Positions 1 to 7,842 of a stretch of 64,000 nucleotides of DNA are shown in pieces. The notes under the pieces are model-generated. The model was not told the origin of the DNA and searched no databases. It saw nothing but the letters and a program-made list of their open reading frames with translations. This DNA comes from Streptomyces sp. NBC_01224 (GTDB lineage: Bacteria > Actinomycetota > Actinomycetes > Streptomycetales > Streptomycetaceae): NCBI RefSeq assembly GCF_036002945.1, contig NZ_CP108529.1, positions 7,435,001 through 7,499,000 of the forward strand, read 5' to 3'. Position 1 is the first letter of the stretch, and each line of letters starts with the position of its first letter. The translations under genes and the position numbers were made by a program.

Positions 1-1
1 C

Positions 2-100
2 GATGCCTTCGCCGTCGGAATCGCCGAGCATCCGGAGGACTGGCACATGCTGCAACGGCTCTGGCTGGCCGACCTGGAGAACCGGGAGGACCGGCCGTGA
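2..100 (+). CDS. Phosphatidylinositol mannoside acyltransferase, C-terminal end (partial)
   Basis: Only the last 32 codons are in the window. The visible C-terminus contains HPEDWHMLQRLWLADL, which I recognise as the conserved tail of the actinobacterial lauroyl/PIM acyltransferase (HtrB/PatA-like) that acylates phosphatidylinositol mannosides at the inner face of the membrane. The stop TGA overlaps the GTG of the next gene (GTGA), so the two are translationally coupled. That fits a PIM operon: acyltransferase then PimA mannosyltransferase. Function is inferred from this tail plus the neighbour; the catalytic HxxxxD motif lies outside the window. Confidence 0.75.
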   Translation, partial: DAFAVGIAEHPEDWHMLQRLWLADLENREDRP

Positions 101-1305
101 AGATCGGCATCGTCTGCCCGTACTCCTGGGACGTACCGGGAGGTGTGCAGTTCCACATCCGGGACCTGGCCGAACACCTGATCCGTCTGGGACATCAGGT
201 GTCGGTGCTGGCACCGGCCGACGACGAGACACCGCTGCCGCCGTACGTGGTCTCGGCGGGCCGGGCCGTGCCCGTCCCGTACAACGGCTCCGTGGCCCGG
301 CTGAACTTCGGCTTCCTCTCGGCCGCCCGGGTGCGCCGCTGGCTGCACGACGGCACCTTCGACGTGATCCACATCCATGAGCCGACCTCGCCGTCGCTGG
401 GGCTGCTCGCCTGCTGGGCGGCGCAGGGGCCGATCGTCGCCACGTTCCACACCTCCAACCCGCGCTCCCGGGCCATGATCGCCGCGTACCCGATCCTGCA
501 GCCCGCGCTGGAGAAGATCAGCGCGCGCATCGCGGTGAGCGAGTACGCACGCCGGACCCTGGTCGAGCACCTGGGCGGCGACGCGGTCGTCATCCCCAAT
601 GGGGTCGATGTCGGCTTCTTCGCCGGGGCCGAGCCCAAGGCCGAGTGGCAATCGGAGAGGGCACGAAGCTCGGTCGAGGGCGGTGGGGGGAGCCGGGAGG
701 GCGGCACGATCGGCTTCATCGGGCGTATCGACGAGCCACGCAAGGGCCTGCCCGTCCTGATGAGGGCGCTGCCCTCGATCCTTGCCGCGCGTCCGGACAC
801 CAGGCTGCTGGTGGCGGGCCGCGGCGACGAGGAGGAGGCCGTCGCCTCGCTGCCCGAGGAGATGCGCGAGCGCGTCGAATTCCTCGGCATGGTGAGCGAC
901 GAGGACAAGGCGCGGCTGCTGCGCAGCGTCGATGTGTACGTCGCGCCCAATACGGGCGGCGAGAGCTTCGGGATCATCCTGGTCGAGGCGATGTCGGCCG
1001 GTGCGCCGGTCCTGGCCAGCGATCTGGACGCGTTCGCGCAGGTCCTGGACCTGGGTGCGGCAGGCGAACTCTTCGCCAACGAGGACGCGGACGCGCTGGC
1101 GGCGGCGGCGCTCCGGCTGCTCGGAGACCCGGAGCGGCGTACGGAGCTGCGCGAACGGGGAACCGCGCACGTGCGGCGCTTCGACTGGTCGACGGTCGGG
1201 GCGGACATCCTCGCGGTGTACGAGACGGTGACGGACGGCGCGGCGTCGGTGGCGGCCGACGAACGCACGGGCCTGCGCGCACGCTTCGGACTGGCACGGG
1301 ACTAG
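97..1305 (+). CDS. pimA: Phosphatidylinositol alpha-mannosyltransferase PimA (GT4)
   Basis: GT-B glycosyltransferase, 402 aa, expected to transfer mannose from GDP-Man to phosphatidylinositol at the cytoplasmic face of the membrane, the first committed PIM step. The N-terminal Rossmann domain carries VPGGVQFH (13-20), HIHEP (92-96) and His118. The C-terminal domain carries FIGRIDEPRKG (R210, K216) and the nucleotide-sugar loop GGESFGIILVEA (E289, E297). The GTG start overlaps the upstream acyltransferase stop. Odd feature: the linker between the two domains (about residues 186-202, positions 652-702) holds a Gly/Arg/Ser-rich segment that I do not expect in PimA; the DNA there is G-rich and looks like an in-frame insertion. 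The catalytic residues flanking it are intact, so the enzyme is probably active. Confidence 0.9.
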   Translation: MKIGIVCPYSWDVPGGVQFHIRDLAEHLIRLGHQVSVLAPADDETPLPPYVVSAGRAVPVPYNGSVARLNFGFLSAARVRRWLHDGTFDVIHIHEPTSPSLGLLACWAAQGPIVATFHTSNPRSRAMIAAYPILQPALEKISARIAVSEYARRTLVEHLGGDAVVIPNGVDVGFFAGAEPKAEWQSERARSSVEGGGGSREGGTIGFIGRIDEPRKGLPVLMRALPSILAARPDTRLLVAGRGDEEEAVASLPEEMRERVEFLGMVSDEDKARLLRSVDVYVAPNTGGESFGIILVEAMSAGAPVLASDLDAFAQVLDLGAAGELFANEDADALAAAALRLLGDPERRTELRERGTAHVRRFDWSTVGADILAVYETVTDGAASVAADERTGLRARFGLARD

Positions 1306-1313
1306 GGGCGCCG

Positions 1314-1428
1314 GTTCAAGCACGCCGGGCGATCCGTGTTCCGCGTCGAGTCCGCAGAGTGATGCGCGCAGCAGTTCAAGCCCGTCCGGCGATCGAGGGC
1401 GGGGGTCCGGGGCAGCACCCCGGCGGCA
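1314..1428. repeat. Imperfect direct repeat and GC-rich palindrome downstream of pimA
   Basis: Two 21-bp units, gttcaagcacgccgggcgat at 1314 and gttcaagcccgtccggcgat at about 1374, are near-identical. The second is followed by a G-rich stretch and a short palindrome (ccggggcagcaccccgg). This has the look of the dispersed 'GTCCGGCGAT-GAG' palindromic repeats common between Streptomyces genes; a related element lies at 61678-61720. It may end pimA transcription. The classification as a dispersed family is from memory, not a search. Confidence 0.5.
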
Positions 1429-1518
1429 ATCGAGCCTGCCCGCACCCGTCCTGCCCCGCTTCCGCGCCCAGGACGGGGCGGCCGCACCGCCTGCGCCCCG
1501 ACGGTAGCCTTGCCGCCC

Positions 1519-2064
1519 GTGATCGAAACCCTCATCTGGATCGCCGTCGCGATCGTCGCGACCGGTATGTACCTCAGCTGGACCGCCGGGCGGCTGGACC
1601 GGCTGCACACGCGCATCGACGCCGCCCGCGCCGCCCTCGACGCGCAGCTCCTGCGCCGCGCCTCGGTCACCCAGGAACTGGCGACATCGGGTGTCCTCGA
1701 CCCGGCCGCGTCCATCGTGCTGTACGAGGCCGCGCACGCCGCCCGCCAGGCGGAGGAGGAGAACCGTGAGGTTGCGGAGAGCGAGCTGAGCACCGCGCTG
1801 CGGGCGGTGTTCGGAGAGACTGCGCAGGTGGAGTCCGTGAAGGAGATCCCCGGCGGTGAGGAGGCGGCATTCGAACTAGCCGCGGCCGTACGTCGTGTCC
1901 CGATGGCCCGGCGGTTCCACAACGATGCGGTGCGCGCGGCGCGTGCGCTGCGCCGGCATCGTACGGTGCGGTGGTTCCGGCTGGCCGGGCACGCCCCGTT
2001 CCCGCTCGCCTTCGAGATGGACGACGAACCGCCTGTCGCCCTGGCGGACCGACCCGTCAGCTGA
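1519..2064 (+). CDS. LemA-like membrane protein
   Basis: 181 aa. An N-terminal membrane segment (about residues 1-21, VIETLIWIAVAIVATGMYLS) is followed by a helical cytoplasmic or periplasmic part. The region RLHTRIDAARAALDAQLLRR resembles the LemA signature (Asn/Asp-rich helix then D-QL-RR), and the tail ARRFHNDAVRAAR ... PLAFEM resembles the conserved end of LemA proteins. No enzymatic motif is visible and the role of LemA is unclear. I prefer the GTG at 1519 over an upstream TTG at 1510 because a TAGCCT element (1505-1510) sits 8 nt before it, suggesting a leaderless transcript. It lies between pimA and pdxS with its own promoter. Family assignment is moderate. Confidence 0.6.
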   Translation: MIETLIWIAVAIVATGMYLSWTAGRLDRLHTRIDAARAALDAQLLRRASVTQELATSGVLDPAASIVLYEAAHAARQAEEENREVAESELSTALRAVFGETAQVESVKEIPGGEEAAFELAAAVRRVPMARRFHNDAVRAARALRRHRTVRWFRLAGHAPFPLAFEMDDEPPVALADRPVS

Positions 2065-2238
2065 CACTGACCCGGCGGCCGGGCTCATGCGTGACCGGGA
2101 TCACGACCCATTTCATGCGCGTGCAAAACGATCCACCGGCCTTCCATTGGCCCTTGCTGTGGACTGGTCCCGGAGAGTTTGCTCAGCACTGCACCATCCA
2201 GCACTTTCAGTAACTTTTTCTCCGAGTGAGGTCGATCC

Positions 2239-3159
2239 GTGTCCACGCTTCCCACCACCCCGCAGTCCGCCGACTCCCCGGCCACCGGCACCGCTCGCGT
2301 CAAGCGCGGCATGGCCGAGCAGCTCAAGGGCGGCGTGATCATGGACGTCGTCAATGCCGAGCAGGCGAAGATCGCCGAGGATGCGGGCGCCGTGGCCGTC
2401 ATGGCCCTGGAGCGGGTGCCTGCCGACATCCGCAAGGATGGCGGCGTGGCCCGGATGTCGGACCCGAACATGATCGAGGAGATCATCGAGGCCGTCTCCA
2501 TCCCGGTGATGGCGAAGTCCCGCATCGGACACTTCGTCGAGGCCCAGGTCCTGCAGTCCCTCGGTGTCGACTACATCGACGAGTCCGAGGTCCTCACCCC
2601 GGCCGACGAGGTCAACCACAGCGACAAGTTCGCCTTCACCACCCCGTTCGTCTGTGGCGCCACCAACCTCGGTGAGGCCCTGCGCCGCATCGCCGAGGGC
2701 GCGGCCATGATCCGTTCAAAGGGCGAGGCCGGCACCGGAAACGTCGTCGAGGCGGTCCGTCACCTGCGCCAGATCAAGAACGAGATCGCCCGGCTGCGCG
2801 GCTACGACAACAACGAGCTGTACGCCGCCGCGAAGGAGCTCCGCGCCCCGTACGAGCTGGTCAAGGAGGTCGCCGAGCTCGGCAAGCTGCCCGTCGTGCT
2901 GTTCTCCGCGGGCGGCGTCGCCACCCCCGCCGACGCCGCGCTGATGCGCCAGCTCGGCGCCGAGGGCGTCTTCGTGGGCTCCGGCATCTTCAAGTCCGGC
3001 GACCCGGCCAAGCGCGCCGCCGCCATCGTGAAGGCCACCACCTTCTACGACGACCCGAAGATCATCGCGGACGCCTCCCGGAACCTGGGCGAGGCCATGG
3101 TCGGCATCAACTGCGACACCCTGCCCGAGGCCGAGCGCTACGCCAACCGTGGCTGGTAA
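2239..3159 (+). CDS. pdxS: Pyridoxal 5'-phosphate synthase lyase subunit PdxS
   Basis: 306 aa, full length. PdxS (PDX1) condenses ribose 5-phosphate, glyceraldehyde 3-phosphate and ammonia to make PLP, acting as a dodecamer docked to PdxT, which supplies the ammonia. The TIM-barrel hallmarks are present: KRGMAEQLKGGVIMDV near the N-terminus, VMAKSRIGHFVEAQ with the substrate-binding lysine, and the MIRSKGEAGTGNVVEA phosphate-binding loop. The GTG start is followed by a short Ser/Thr/Pro N-terminal tail. pdxT follows after 6 bp, so the pair forms one operon. The 174-bp upstream gap should contain the promoter; I cannot point to a clear -10/-35. Confidence 0.97.
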   Translation: MSTLPTTPQSADSPATGTARVKRGMAEQLKGGVIMDVVNAEQAKIAEDAGAVAVMALERVPADIRKDGGVARMSDPNMIEEIIEAVSIPVMAKSRIGHFVEAQVLQSLGVDYIDESEVLTPADEVNHSDKFAFTTPFVCGATNLGEALRRIAEGAAMIRSKGEAGTGNVVEAVRHLRQIKNEIARLRGYDNNELYAAAKELRAPYELVKEVAELGKLPVVLFSAGGVATPADAALMRQLGAEGVFVGSGIFKSGDPAKRAAAIVKATTFYDDPKIIADASRNLGEAMVGINCDTLPEAERYANRGW

Positions 3160-3165
3160 TCACTG

Positions 3166-3759
3166 ATGAGCGACACCCCTGTGATCGGAGTCCTGGCTCT
3201 CCAGGGCGACGTACGGGAACACCTGATCGCCCTGGCCTCGGCGGATGCCCTGGCCAGGCCGGTCCGGCGTCCCGAGGAACTCGCCGAGGTCGACGGCCTG
3301 GTCATTCCCGGTGGCGAGTCCACCACGATGTCCAAGCTGGCTTCCCTGTTCGGCATGCTGGAACCGCTGCGCGAGCGGGTACGGGACGGGATGCCGGTCT
3401 ACGGCACCTGCGCCGGAATGATCCTGCTCGCCGACAAGATCCTCGACCCGCGCTCGGGCCAGGAGACGGTCGGCGGGATCGACATGATCGTGCGCCGTAA
3501 CGCCTTCGGGCGGCAGAACGAGTCCTTCGAGGCGGCCGTCGAGGTCGCCGGTATCGAGGGCGGCCCCGTCGAGGGTGTGTTCATCCGCGCCCCGTGGGTG
3601 GAATCGGTCGGCGCGCAGGCCAAGGTGGTGGCGGAGCACGGTGGCCGCATCGTCGCCGTGCGTCAGGGAAACGCCCTGGCGACGTCATTCCACCCGGAAC
3701 TGACCGGGGACCACAGGGTTCACGCGTTGTTCGTGGACATGGTGCGCGCAGTCGGCTGA
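3166..3759 (+). CDS. pdxT: Pyridoxal 5'-phosphate synthase glutaminase subunit PdxT
   Basis: 197 aa class I glutamine amidotransferase that hydrolyses glutamine and channels ammonia to PdxS. The triad is visible: nucleophile Cys82 in YGTCAGM, and His176 and Glu178 in TSFHPELTGD. The PGGESTT oxyanion strip (residues 48-54) is also intact. The ATG lies 6 bp after the pdxS stop, so translation is likely coupled. Length and motifs match the family. Confidence 0.97.
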   Translation: MSDTPVIGVLALQGDVREHLIALASADALARPVRRPEELAEVDGLVIPGGESTTMSKLASLFGMLEPLRERVRDGMPVYGTCAGMILLADKILDPRSGQETVGGIDMIVRRNAFGRQNESFEAAVEVAGIEGGPVEGVFIRAPWVESVGAQAKVVAEHGGRIVAVRQGNALATSFHPELTGDHRVHALFVDMVRAVG

Positions 3760-3819
3760 CTCGATCCCGGTAGGATCTCTCGGGTTCGGATCGAATTGGT
3801 GACGCGAAGGAGAAGGCAG

Positions 3820-4572
3820 ATGTCCGGCCACTCTAAATGGGCTACGACGAAGCACAAGAAGGCCGTGATTGATGCCAAGCGCGGCAAGCTCTTCGCGAAG
3901 CTGATCAAGAACATCGAGGTCGCGGCCCGCACCGGCGGTGTGGACCCCGAGGGAAACCCGACCCTCGTGGACGCGATCCAGAAGGCGAAGAAGAGCTCCG
4001 TACCGAACAAGAACATCGACTCCGCGGTCAAGCGCGGTGGCGGTCTCGAAGCGGGCGGCGTCGACTATCAGACGATCATGTACGAGGGTTACGGCCCGAA
4101 CGGTGTCGCGGTGCTCATCGAGTGCCTCACCGACAACCGCAACCGTGCCGCATCCGACGTACGTGTCGCGATGACCCGCAACGGCGGTTCGATGGCCGAC
4201 CCCGGCTCGGTCTCCTACCTCTTCAACCGCAAGGGTGTCGTCATCGTCCCCAAGGGCGAGCTGACCGAGGACGACGTCCTGGGTGCCGTGCTCGACGCGG
4301 GCGCCGAGGAGGTCAACGACCTCGGTGACACCTACGAGGTCGTCAGCGAGGCCACCGACATGGTCGCGGTCCGTACCGCGCTCCAGCAGGCCGGCATCGA
4401 CTACGACTCCGCCGAGGCCAACTTCCTGCCCACCATGCAGGTCGAGCTGGACGAGGAGGGCGCGCGCAAGATCTTCAAGCTGATCGACGCGCTGGAGGAC
4501 AGCGACGACGTGCAGAACGTCTTCGCCAACTTCGATGTCTCGGACGAGGTCATGGAGAAGGTCGACGCCTGA
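3820..4572 (+). CDS. YebC/PmpR family transcriptional/translation-associated protein
   Basis: 250 aa. The N-terminus MSGHSKWATTKHKKAVIDAK is diagnostic of the YebC family (formerly DUF28). These proteins have been described as transcriptional regulators and, more recently, as ribosome-associated factors relieving stalling; which applies here is unknown. The start is set at ATG 3820 by a strong Shine-Dalgarno (gaaggagaagg at about 3806) and by homology; an upstream in-frame GTG is not needed. It lies between pdxT and ruvC, an arrangement common in actinobacteria. A strong hairpin at 4597-4631 closes the unit. Confidence 0.93.
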   Translation: MSGHSKWATTKHKKAVIDAKRGKLFAKLIKNIEVAARTGGVDPEGNPTLVDAIQKAKKSSVPNKNIDSAVKRGGGLEAGGVDYQTIMYEGYGPNGVAVLIECLTDNRNRAASDVRVAMTRNGGSMADPGSVSYLFNRKGVVIVPKGELTEDDVLGAVLDAGAEEVNDLGDTYEVVSEATDMVAVRTALQQAGIDYDSAEANFLPTMQVELDEEGARKIFKLIDALEDSDDVQNVFANFDVSDEVMEKVDA

Positions 4573-4596
4573 GCCACGCTCAGCACAGCCTTCACG

Positions 4597-4631
4597 GACG
4601 GGCCGACGGGGACACACCCCGTCGGCCCGTC
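4597..4631 (+). terminator. GC-rich hairpin terminator after yebC
   Basis: A perfect 15-bp stem (gacgggccgacgggg paired with its complement) with a 5-nt loop acaca, just downstream of the yebC stop. There is no T-tract, which is normal for Streptomyces. Confidence 0.8.
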
Positions 4632-4696
4632 GCATTGTCAGTGCGAGCCGATAGCCTGCGGGAACAGTTGACCGATCGGTACGGAGGGGGCCTCCC

Positions 4697-5272
4697 ATGC
4701 GGGTACTCGGCGTCGACCCGGGGCTGACCCGGTGCGGTGTCGGCGTCGTCGAAGGCGTCGCCGGTCGGCCCCTGACGATGCTCGGCGTCGGAGTCGTCCG
4801 CACCGCGGCCGATGCGGAGCTCGGCCACCGGCTGGTGGCCATCGAGCGCGGCATCGAGGAATGGCTCGACGAGCACCGGCCCGAATTCGTCGCCGTGGAG
4901 CGGGTGTTCAGCCAGCACAACGTCCGTACGGTGATGGGCACCGCCCAAGCCAGTGCGGTCGCCATGCTCTGCGCATCCCGGCGCGGCATACCGGTCGCCC
5001 TGCACACCCCCAGCGAGGTCAAGGCGGCCGTCACCGGCAGCGGCCGTGCCGACAAGGCACAGGTCGGAGCCATGGTCACCCGGCTGCTGCGGCTCGACGC
5101 CCCACCGAAACCCGCCGACGCGGCCGACGCCCTCGCGCTCGCCATCTGCCACATCTGGCGCGCCCCCGCCGTCAACCGCCTCCAGCAGGCACACGCGGCA
5201 GCCGCCGCAGCGGTTCGCACCTCACGCGTTCCCCGTACACCCGCAGCTCCCGTCCGGAAGGTCCCCCGATGA
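4697..5272 (+). CDS. ruvC: Holliday junction endonuclease RuvC
   Basis: 191 aa. RuvC is the RNase H-fold dimer that cuts Holliday junctions symmetrically. The acidic catalytic residues are visible: Asp7 in VLGVDPGLTRCG, Glu in FVAVERVFSQHN, and the paired Asp of KPADAADALALAICH. The C-terminus carries a basic, Ala-rich tail (about residues 160-191) longer than in E. coli RuvC. The start is ATG 4697 behind acggaggggg. It overlaps ruvA by ATGA, so ruvC-ruvA are coupled. I saw no convincing LexA (GAAC-N4-GTTC) site in the 124-bp gap upstream. Confidence 0.97.
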   Translation: MRVLGVDPGLTRCGVGVVEGVAGRPLTMLGVGVVRTAADAELGHRLVAIERGIEEWLDEHRPEFVAVERVFSQHNVRTVMGTAQASAVAMLCASRRGIPVALHTPSEVKAAVTGSGRADKAQVGAMVTRLLRLDAPPKPADAADALALAICHIWRAPAVNRLQQAHAAAAAAVRTSRVPRTPAAPVRKVPR

Positions 5273-5895
5273 TCGCCTTCGTCAGCGGCCCCGTGGCCGC
5301 ACTCGCCCTGACCACGGCCGTGATCGAGGTCGGCGGCATCGGCATGGCCGTCCAGTGCACGCCGAACACCCTCGCCGGCCTTCGGATCGGCAAGGAGGCC
5401 AGGCTGGCCACCTCCCTCGTCGTGCGGGAGGACTCGCTCACCCTCTACGGCTTCGCCGACGACGACGAGCGCCAGGTCTTCGAGCTGCTCCAGACCGCCA
5501 GCGGAGTCGGACCGCGGCTCGCCCAGGCCATGCTCGCCACCCACAGTCCGGACGCCCTGCGGATCGCGGTCGCCACCGACGACGAGAAGGCGCTCACCGC
5601 CGTCTCCGGCATCGGCAAGAAGGGCGCGCAGAAACTGCTCCTCGAACTGAAGGACAGACTCGGCGAGCCCGTCGGCGCCCACATCGGCCGACAGGGCATC
5701 GGCACCGCCGTCACCTCCTCCTGGCGCGATCAGCTGCAGGCCGCCCTGATCGGTCTCGGCTACGCCACCCGTGAGGCCGACGAAGCGGTCACCGCTGTCG
5801 CCCCACAGGCCGAGGCGGCCCTGGCCGAGGGCGGACAGGCCCCCGTGCCGCAGCTGCTGCGCGCCGCGCTGCAGACCCTCAACCGCGCGCGCTGA
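5269..5895 (+). CDS. ruvA: Holliday junction branch migration protein RuvA
   Basis: 208 aa. RuvA binds the four-way junction as a tetramer and loads RuvB. Domain order is as expected: OB fold at the N-terminus (MIAFVSGPVAALALTTAVIE), two helix-hairpin-helix motifs (SGVGPRLAQAML and SGIGKKGAQKLLLELKDR), then a flexible linker and a C-terminal three-helix domain that contacts RuvB (TREADEAV). The ATG overlaps the ruvC stop; ruvB begins 83 bp downstream. Confidence 0.97.
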   Translation: MIAFVSGPVAALALTTAVIEVGGIGMAVQCTPNTLAGLRIGKEARLATSLVVREDSLTLYGFADDDERQVFELLQTASGVGPRLAQAMLATHSPDALRIAVATDDEKALTAVSGIGKKGAQKLLLELKDRLGEPVGAHIGRQGIGTAVTSSWRDQLQAALIGLGYATREADEAVTAVAPQAEAALAEGGQAPVPQLLRAALQTLNRAR

Positions 5896-5978
5896 CCGGA
5901 GCGCGTCACACCGGGGGAGACCCCTACGCCGGGCCGGGCACCGCACGGCACCGAAACACCCGAGGCGGGACAGACTGA

Positions 5979-7040
5979 ATGAACTGGGACGAGACCGGAC
6001 CCGACACCGACGAGCGCCTCGTCGACGCCGACGCGGACGGCGAGGACACCGCGGTCGAAGCGGCGCTGCGGCCGAAGGACCTCGACGAATTCGTCGGCCA
6101 GGAAAAGGTGCGCGAACAGCTCGACCTGGTCCTCAAGGCAGCCAGGGCCCGCGGCGCCACCGCCGACCATGTCCTGCTCTCCGGCGCCCCCGGTCTCGGC
6201 AAGACCACCCTCTCCATGATCATCGCGGCCGAGATGGGCGCCCCGATCCGGATCACCTCGGGCCCCGCCATCCAGCATGCGGGTGATCTTGCCGCGATTC
6301 TCTCCTCACTCCAGGAGGGCGAAGTTCTCTTCCTGGACGAGATCCACCGCATGTCGCGGCCTGCCGAGGAGATGCTCTACATGGCGATGGAGGACTTCCG
6401 CGTCGACGTCATCGTCGGCAAGGGCCCCGGAGCCACCGCCATCCCGCTGGAACTGCCGCCCTTCACCCTGGTCGGCGCCACCACCAGGGCCGGACTGCTG
6501 CCGCCCCCGCTGCGCGACCGTTTCGGCTTCACCGGCCATATGGAGTTCTACGCCCCCACCGAGCTGGAACGCGTCATTCACCGCTCCGCCCGCCTCCTCG
6601 ACGTGGCGATAGACGCGGACGGCGCCGCCGAGATCGCCGGACGTTCCCGCGGCACCCCGCGCATCGCCAACCGGCTGCTGCGCCGTGTCCGGGACTACGC
6701 CCAGGTCAAGGGCGACGGACGGATCGACCGCGCCGTCGCCTCCGTCGCTCTCGGCGTGTACGAGGTCGACGCGCGCGGCCTCGACCGGCTGGACCGGGCG
6801 GTACTCGGCGCCCTGCTGAAGCTCTTCGGCGGCGGACCCGTCGGGCTGTCCACCCTCGCGGTGGCCGTGGGCGAGGAGCGTGAGACGGTCGAGGAGGTCG
6901 CGGAGCCCTTCCTGGTACGGGAAGGACTGCTGGCCAGGACGCCGAGGGGGCGTGTCGCTACACCCGCGGCCTGGGCCCACCTCGGCCTCGTACCTCCCCA
7001 GCATGGCGGAAAGGGACAACAGGGCCTGTTCGGGGCGTGA
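5979..7040 (+). CDS. ruvB: Holliday junction branch migration ATPase RuvB
   Basis: 353 aa AAA+ motor that drives branch migration with RuvA. Walker A is SGAPGLGKTTLS, Walker B is LFLDEIHRM, sensor 1 region is VGATTRAGLL with arginine finger PPPLRDRFG, and a C-terminal winged-helix RuvB domain ends in TPRGRVATPAAWAHLG. A short acidic N-terminal tail (residues 1-25) precedes the conserved LRPKDLDEFVGQ. ATG 5979 fits the family start. It is the last gene of ruvCAB. Confidence 0.97.
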   Translation: MNWDETGPDTDERLVDADADGEDTAVEAALRPKDLDEFVGQEKVREQLDLVLKAARARGATADHVLLSGAPGLGKTTLSMIIAAEMGAPIRITSGPAIQHAGDLAAILSSLQEGEVLFLDEIHRMSRPAEEMLYMAMEDFRVDVIVGKGPGATAIPLELPPFTLVGATTRAGLLPPPLRDRFGFTGHMEFYAPTELERVIHRSARLLDVAIDADGAAEIAGRSRGTPRIANRLLRRVRDYAQVKGDGRIDRAVASVALGVYEVDARGLDRLDRAVLGALLKLFGGGPVGLSTLAVAVGEERETVEEVAEPFLVREGLLARTPRGRVATPAAWAHLGLVPPQHGGKGQQGLFGA

Positions 7041-7087
7041 TGCATCACAGGTTCACCCGGACAGGAACCACCGAGCGGCGCCGGGCG

Positions 7088-7117
7088 TTGTTCCATCGAT
7101 GCGGACTCGCTTAGACT
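7088..7117 (+). promoter_or_regulatory. Putative promoter of yajC-secDF
   Basis: TTGTTC (7088-7093), an 18-bp spacer, then TAGACT (7112-7117). This fits the vegetative (HrdB-type) pattern. It would place the transcript start about 80 nt before yajC. Confidence 0.45.
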
Positions 7118-7204
7118 CCGCCGATGCCGCCCGTACAGGTCGGTGTACCCACCCCCGTAGATCAGGCCGCCTTCCAGCGCGGTCGTGCGAAGGAAACTCG
7201 TCCC

Positions 7205-7696
7205 GTGAATCCCGTGACTCTCCTCCCCTTCATCGTGCTCATCGGGGCCATGTTCCTGATGACGCGGTCCGCCAAGAAGAAGCAGGCGGCCGCTGCCCAG
7301 ATGCGCAATGAGATGCAGCCCGGCACCGGCGTCCGGACGATCGGGGGCATGTACGCCACCGTCAAGGAGCTTCACGACGACACCGTTCTCCTTGAGATCG
7401 CACCCGGCGTCCACGCCATCTACGCCAAGAACGCCATCGGCGCCGTCCTGGACGACGCGGAGTACAACCGCATCGTCCACGGCGACGGCGATGACGCCCT
7501 CGACATCGACGGCGCGGTCGTGCCGGACGACGCCTCCTCGCTGACCGAGGCCGAGGCCGACGCCGACGAGGACACCTCGGACGACGCCAAGATCGACCTG
7601 GGCAAGAAGGCCGAGGCCGAAGACGCCGAGCCGAAGAACGCCGAGTCCGACAAGAAGTCCGAGGGCAAGACCGACGGCGAGGCCGACGCGAAGTAA
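7205..7696 (+). CDS. yajC: Preprotein translocase accessory subunit YajC
   Basis: 163 aa. YajC associates with SecDF in the membrane. A single N-terminal transmembrane helix (about residues 4-19, VTLLPFIVLIGAMFLM) is followed by the basic RSAKKKQAAA stop-transfer and the conserved beta-domain RTIGGMYATVKELHDDTVLLEIAPG. The C-terminal third (from about residue 95) is a low-complexity Glu/Asp/Ala/Lys tail typical of actinobacterial YajC. GTG 7205 was chosen because aaggaaa lies 8 nt before it; longer in-frame starts lack this. secD follows in the same operon. Confidence 0.93.
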   Translation: MNPVTLLPFIVLIGAMFLMTRSAKKKQAAAAQMRNEMQPGTGVRTIGGMYATVKELHDDTVLLEIAPGVHAIYAKNAIGAVLDDAEYNRIVHGDGDDALDIDGAVVPDDASSLTEAEADADEDTSDDAKIDLGKKAEAEDAEPKNAESDKKSEGKTDGEADAK

Positions 7697-7842
7697 CCCA
7701 CGACCCGGGGATGCCGCGAGCCCACCGGCATCCGGCACTCCCCGGACCGTGCGATCTTCTGCGGGGGCGGGTCCTCACTACACTTCGTGGCCGCTCGGGC
7801 GCGTACCCGGCGCGGGGCGGTTGGACAGGGAGAAACGAGAAG

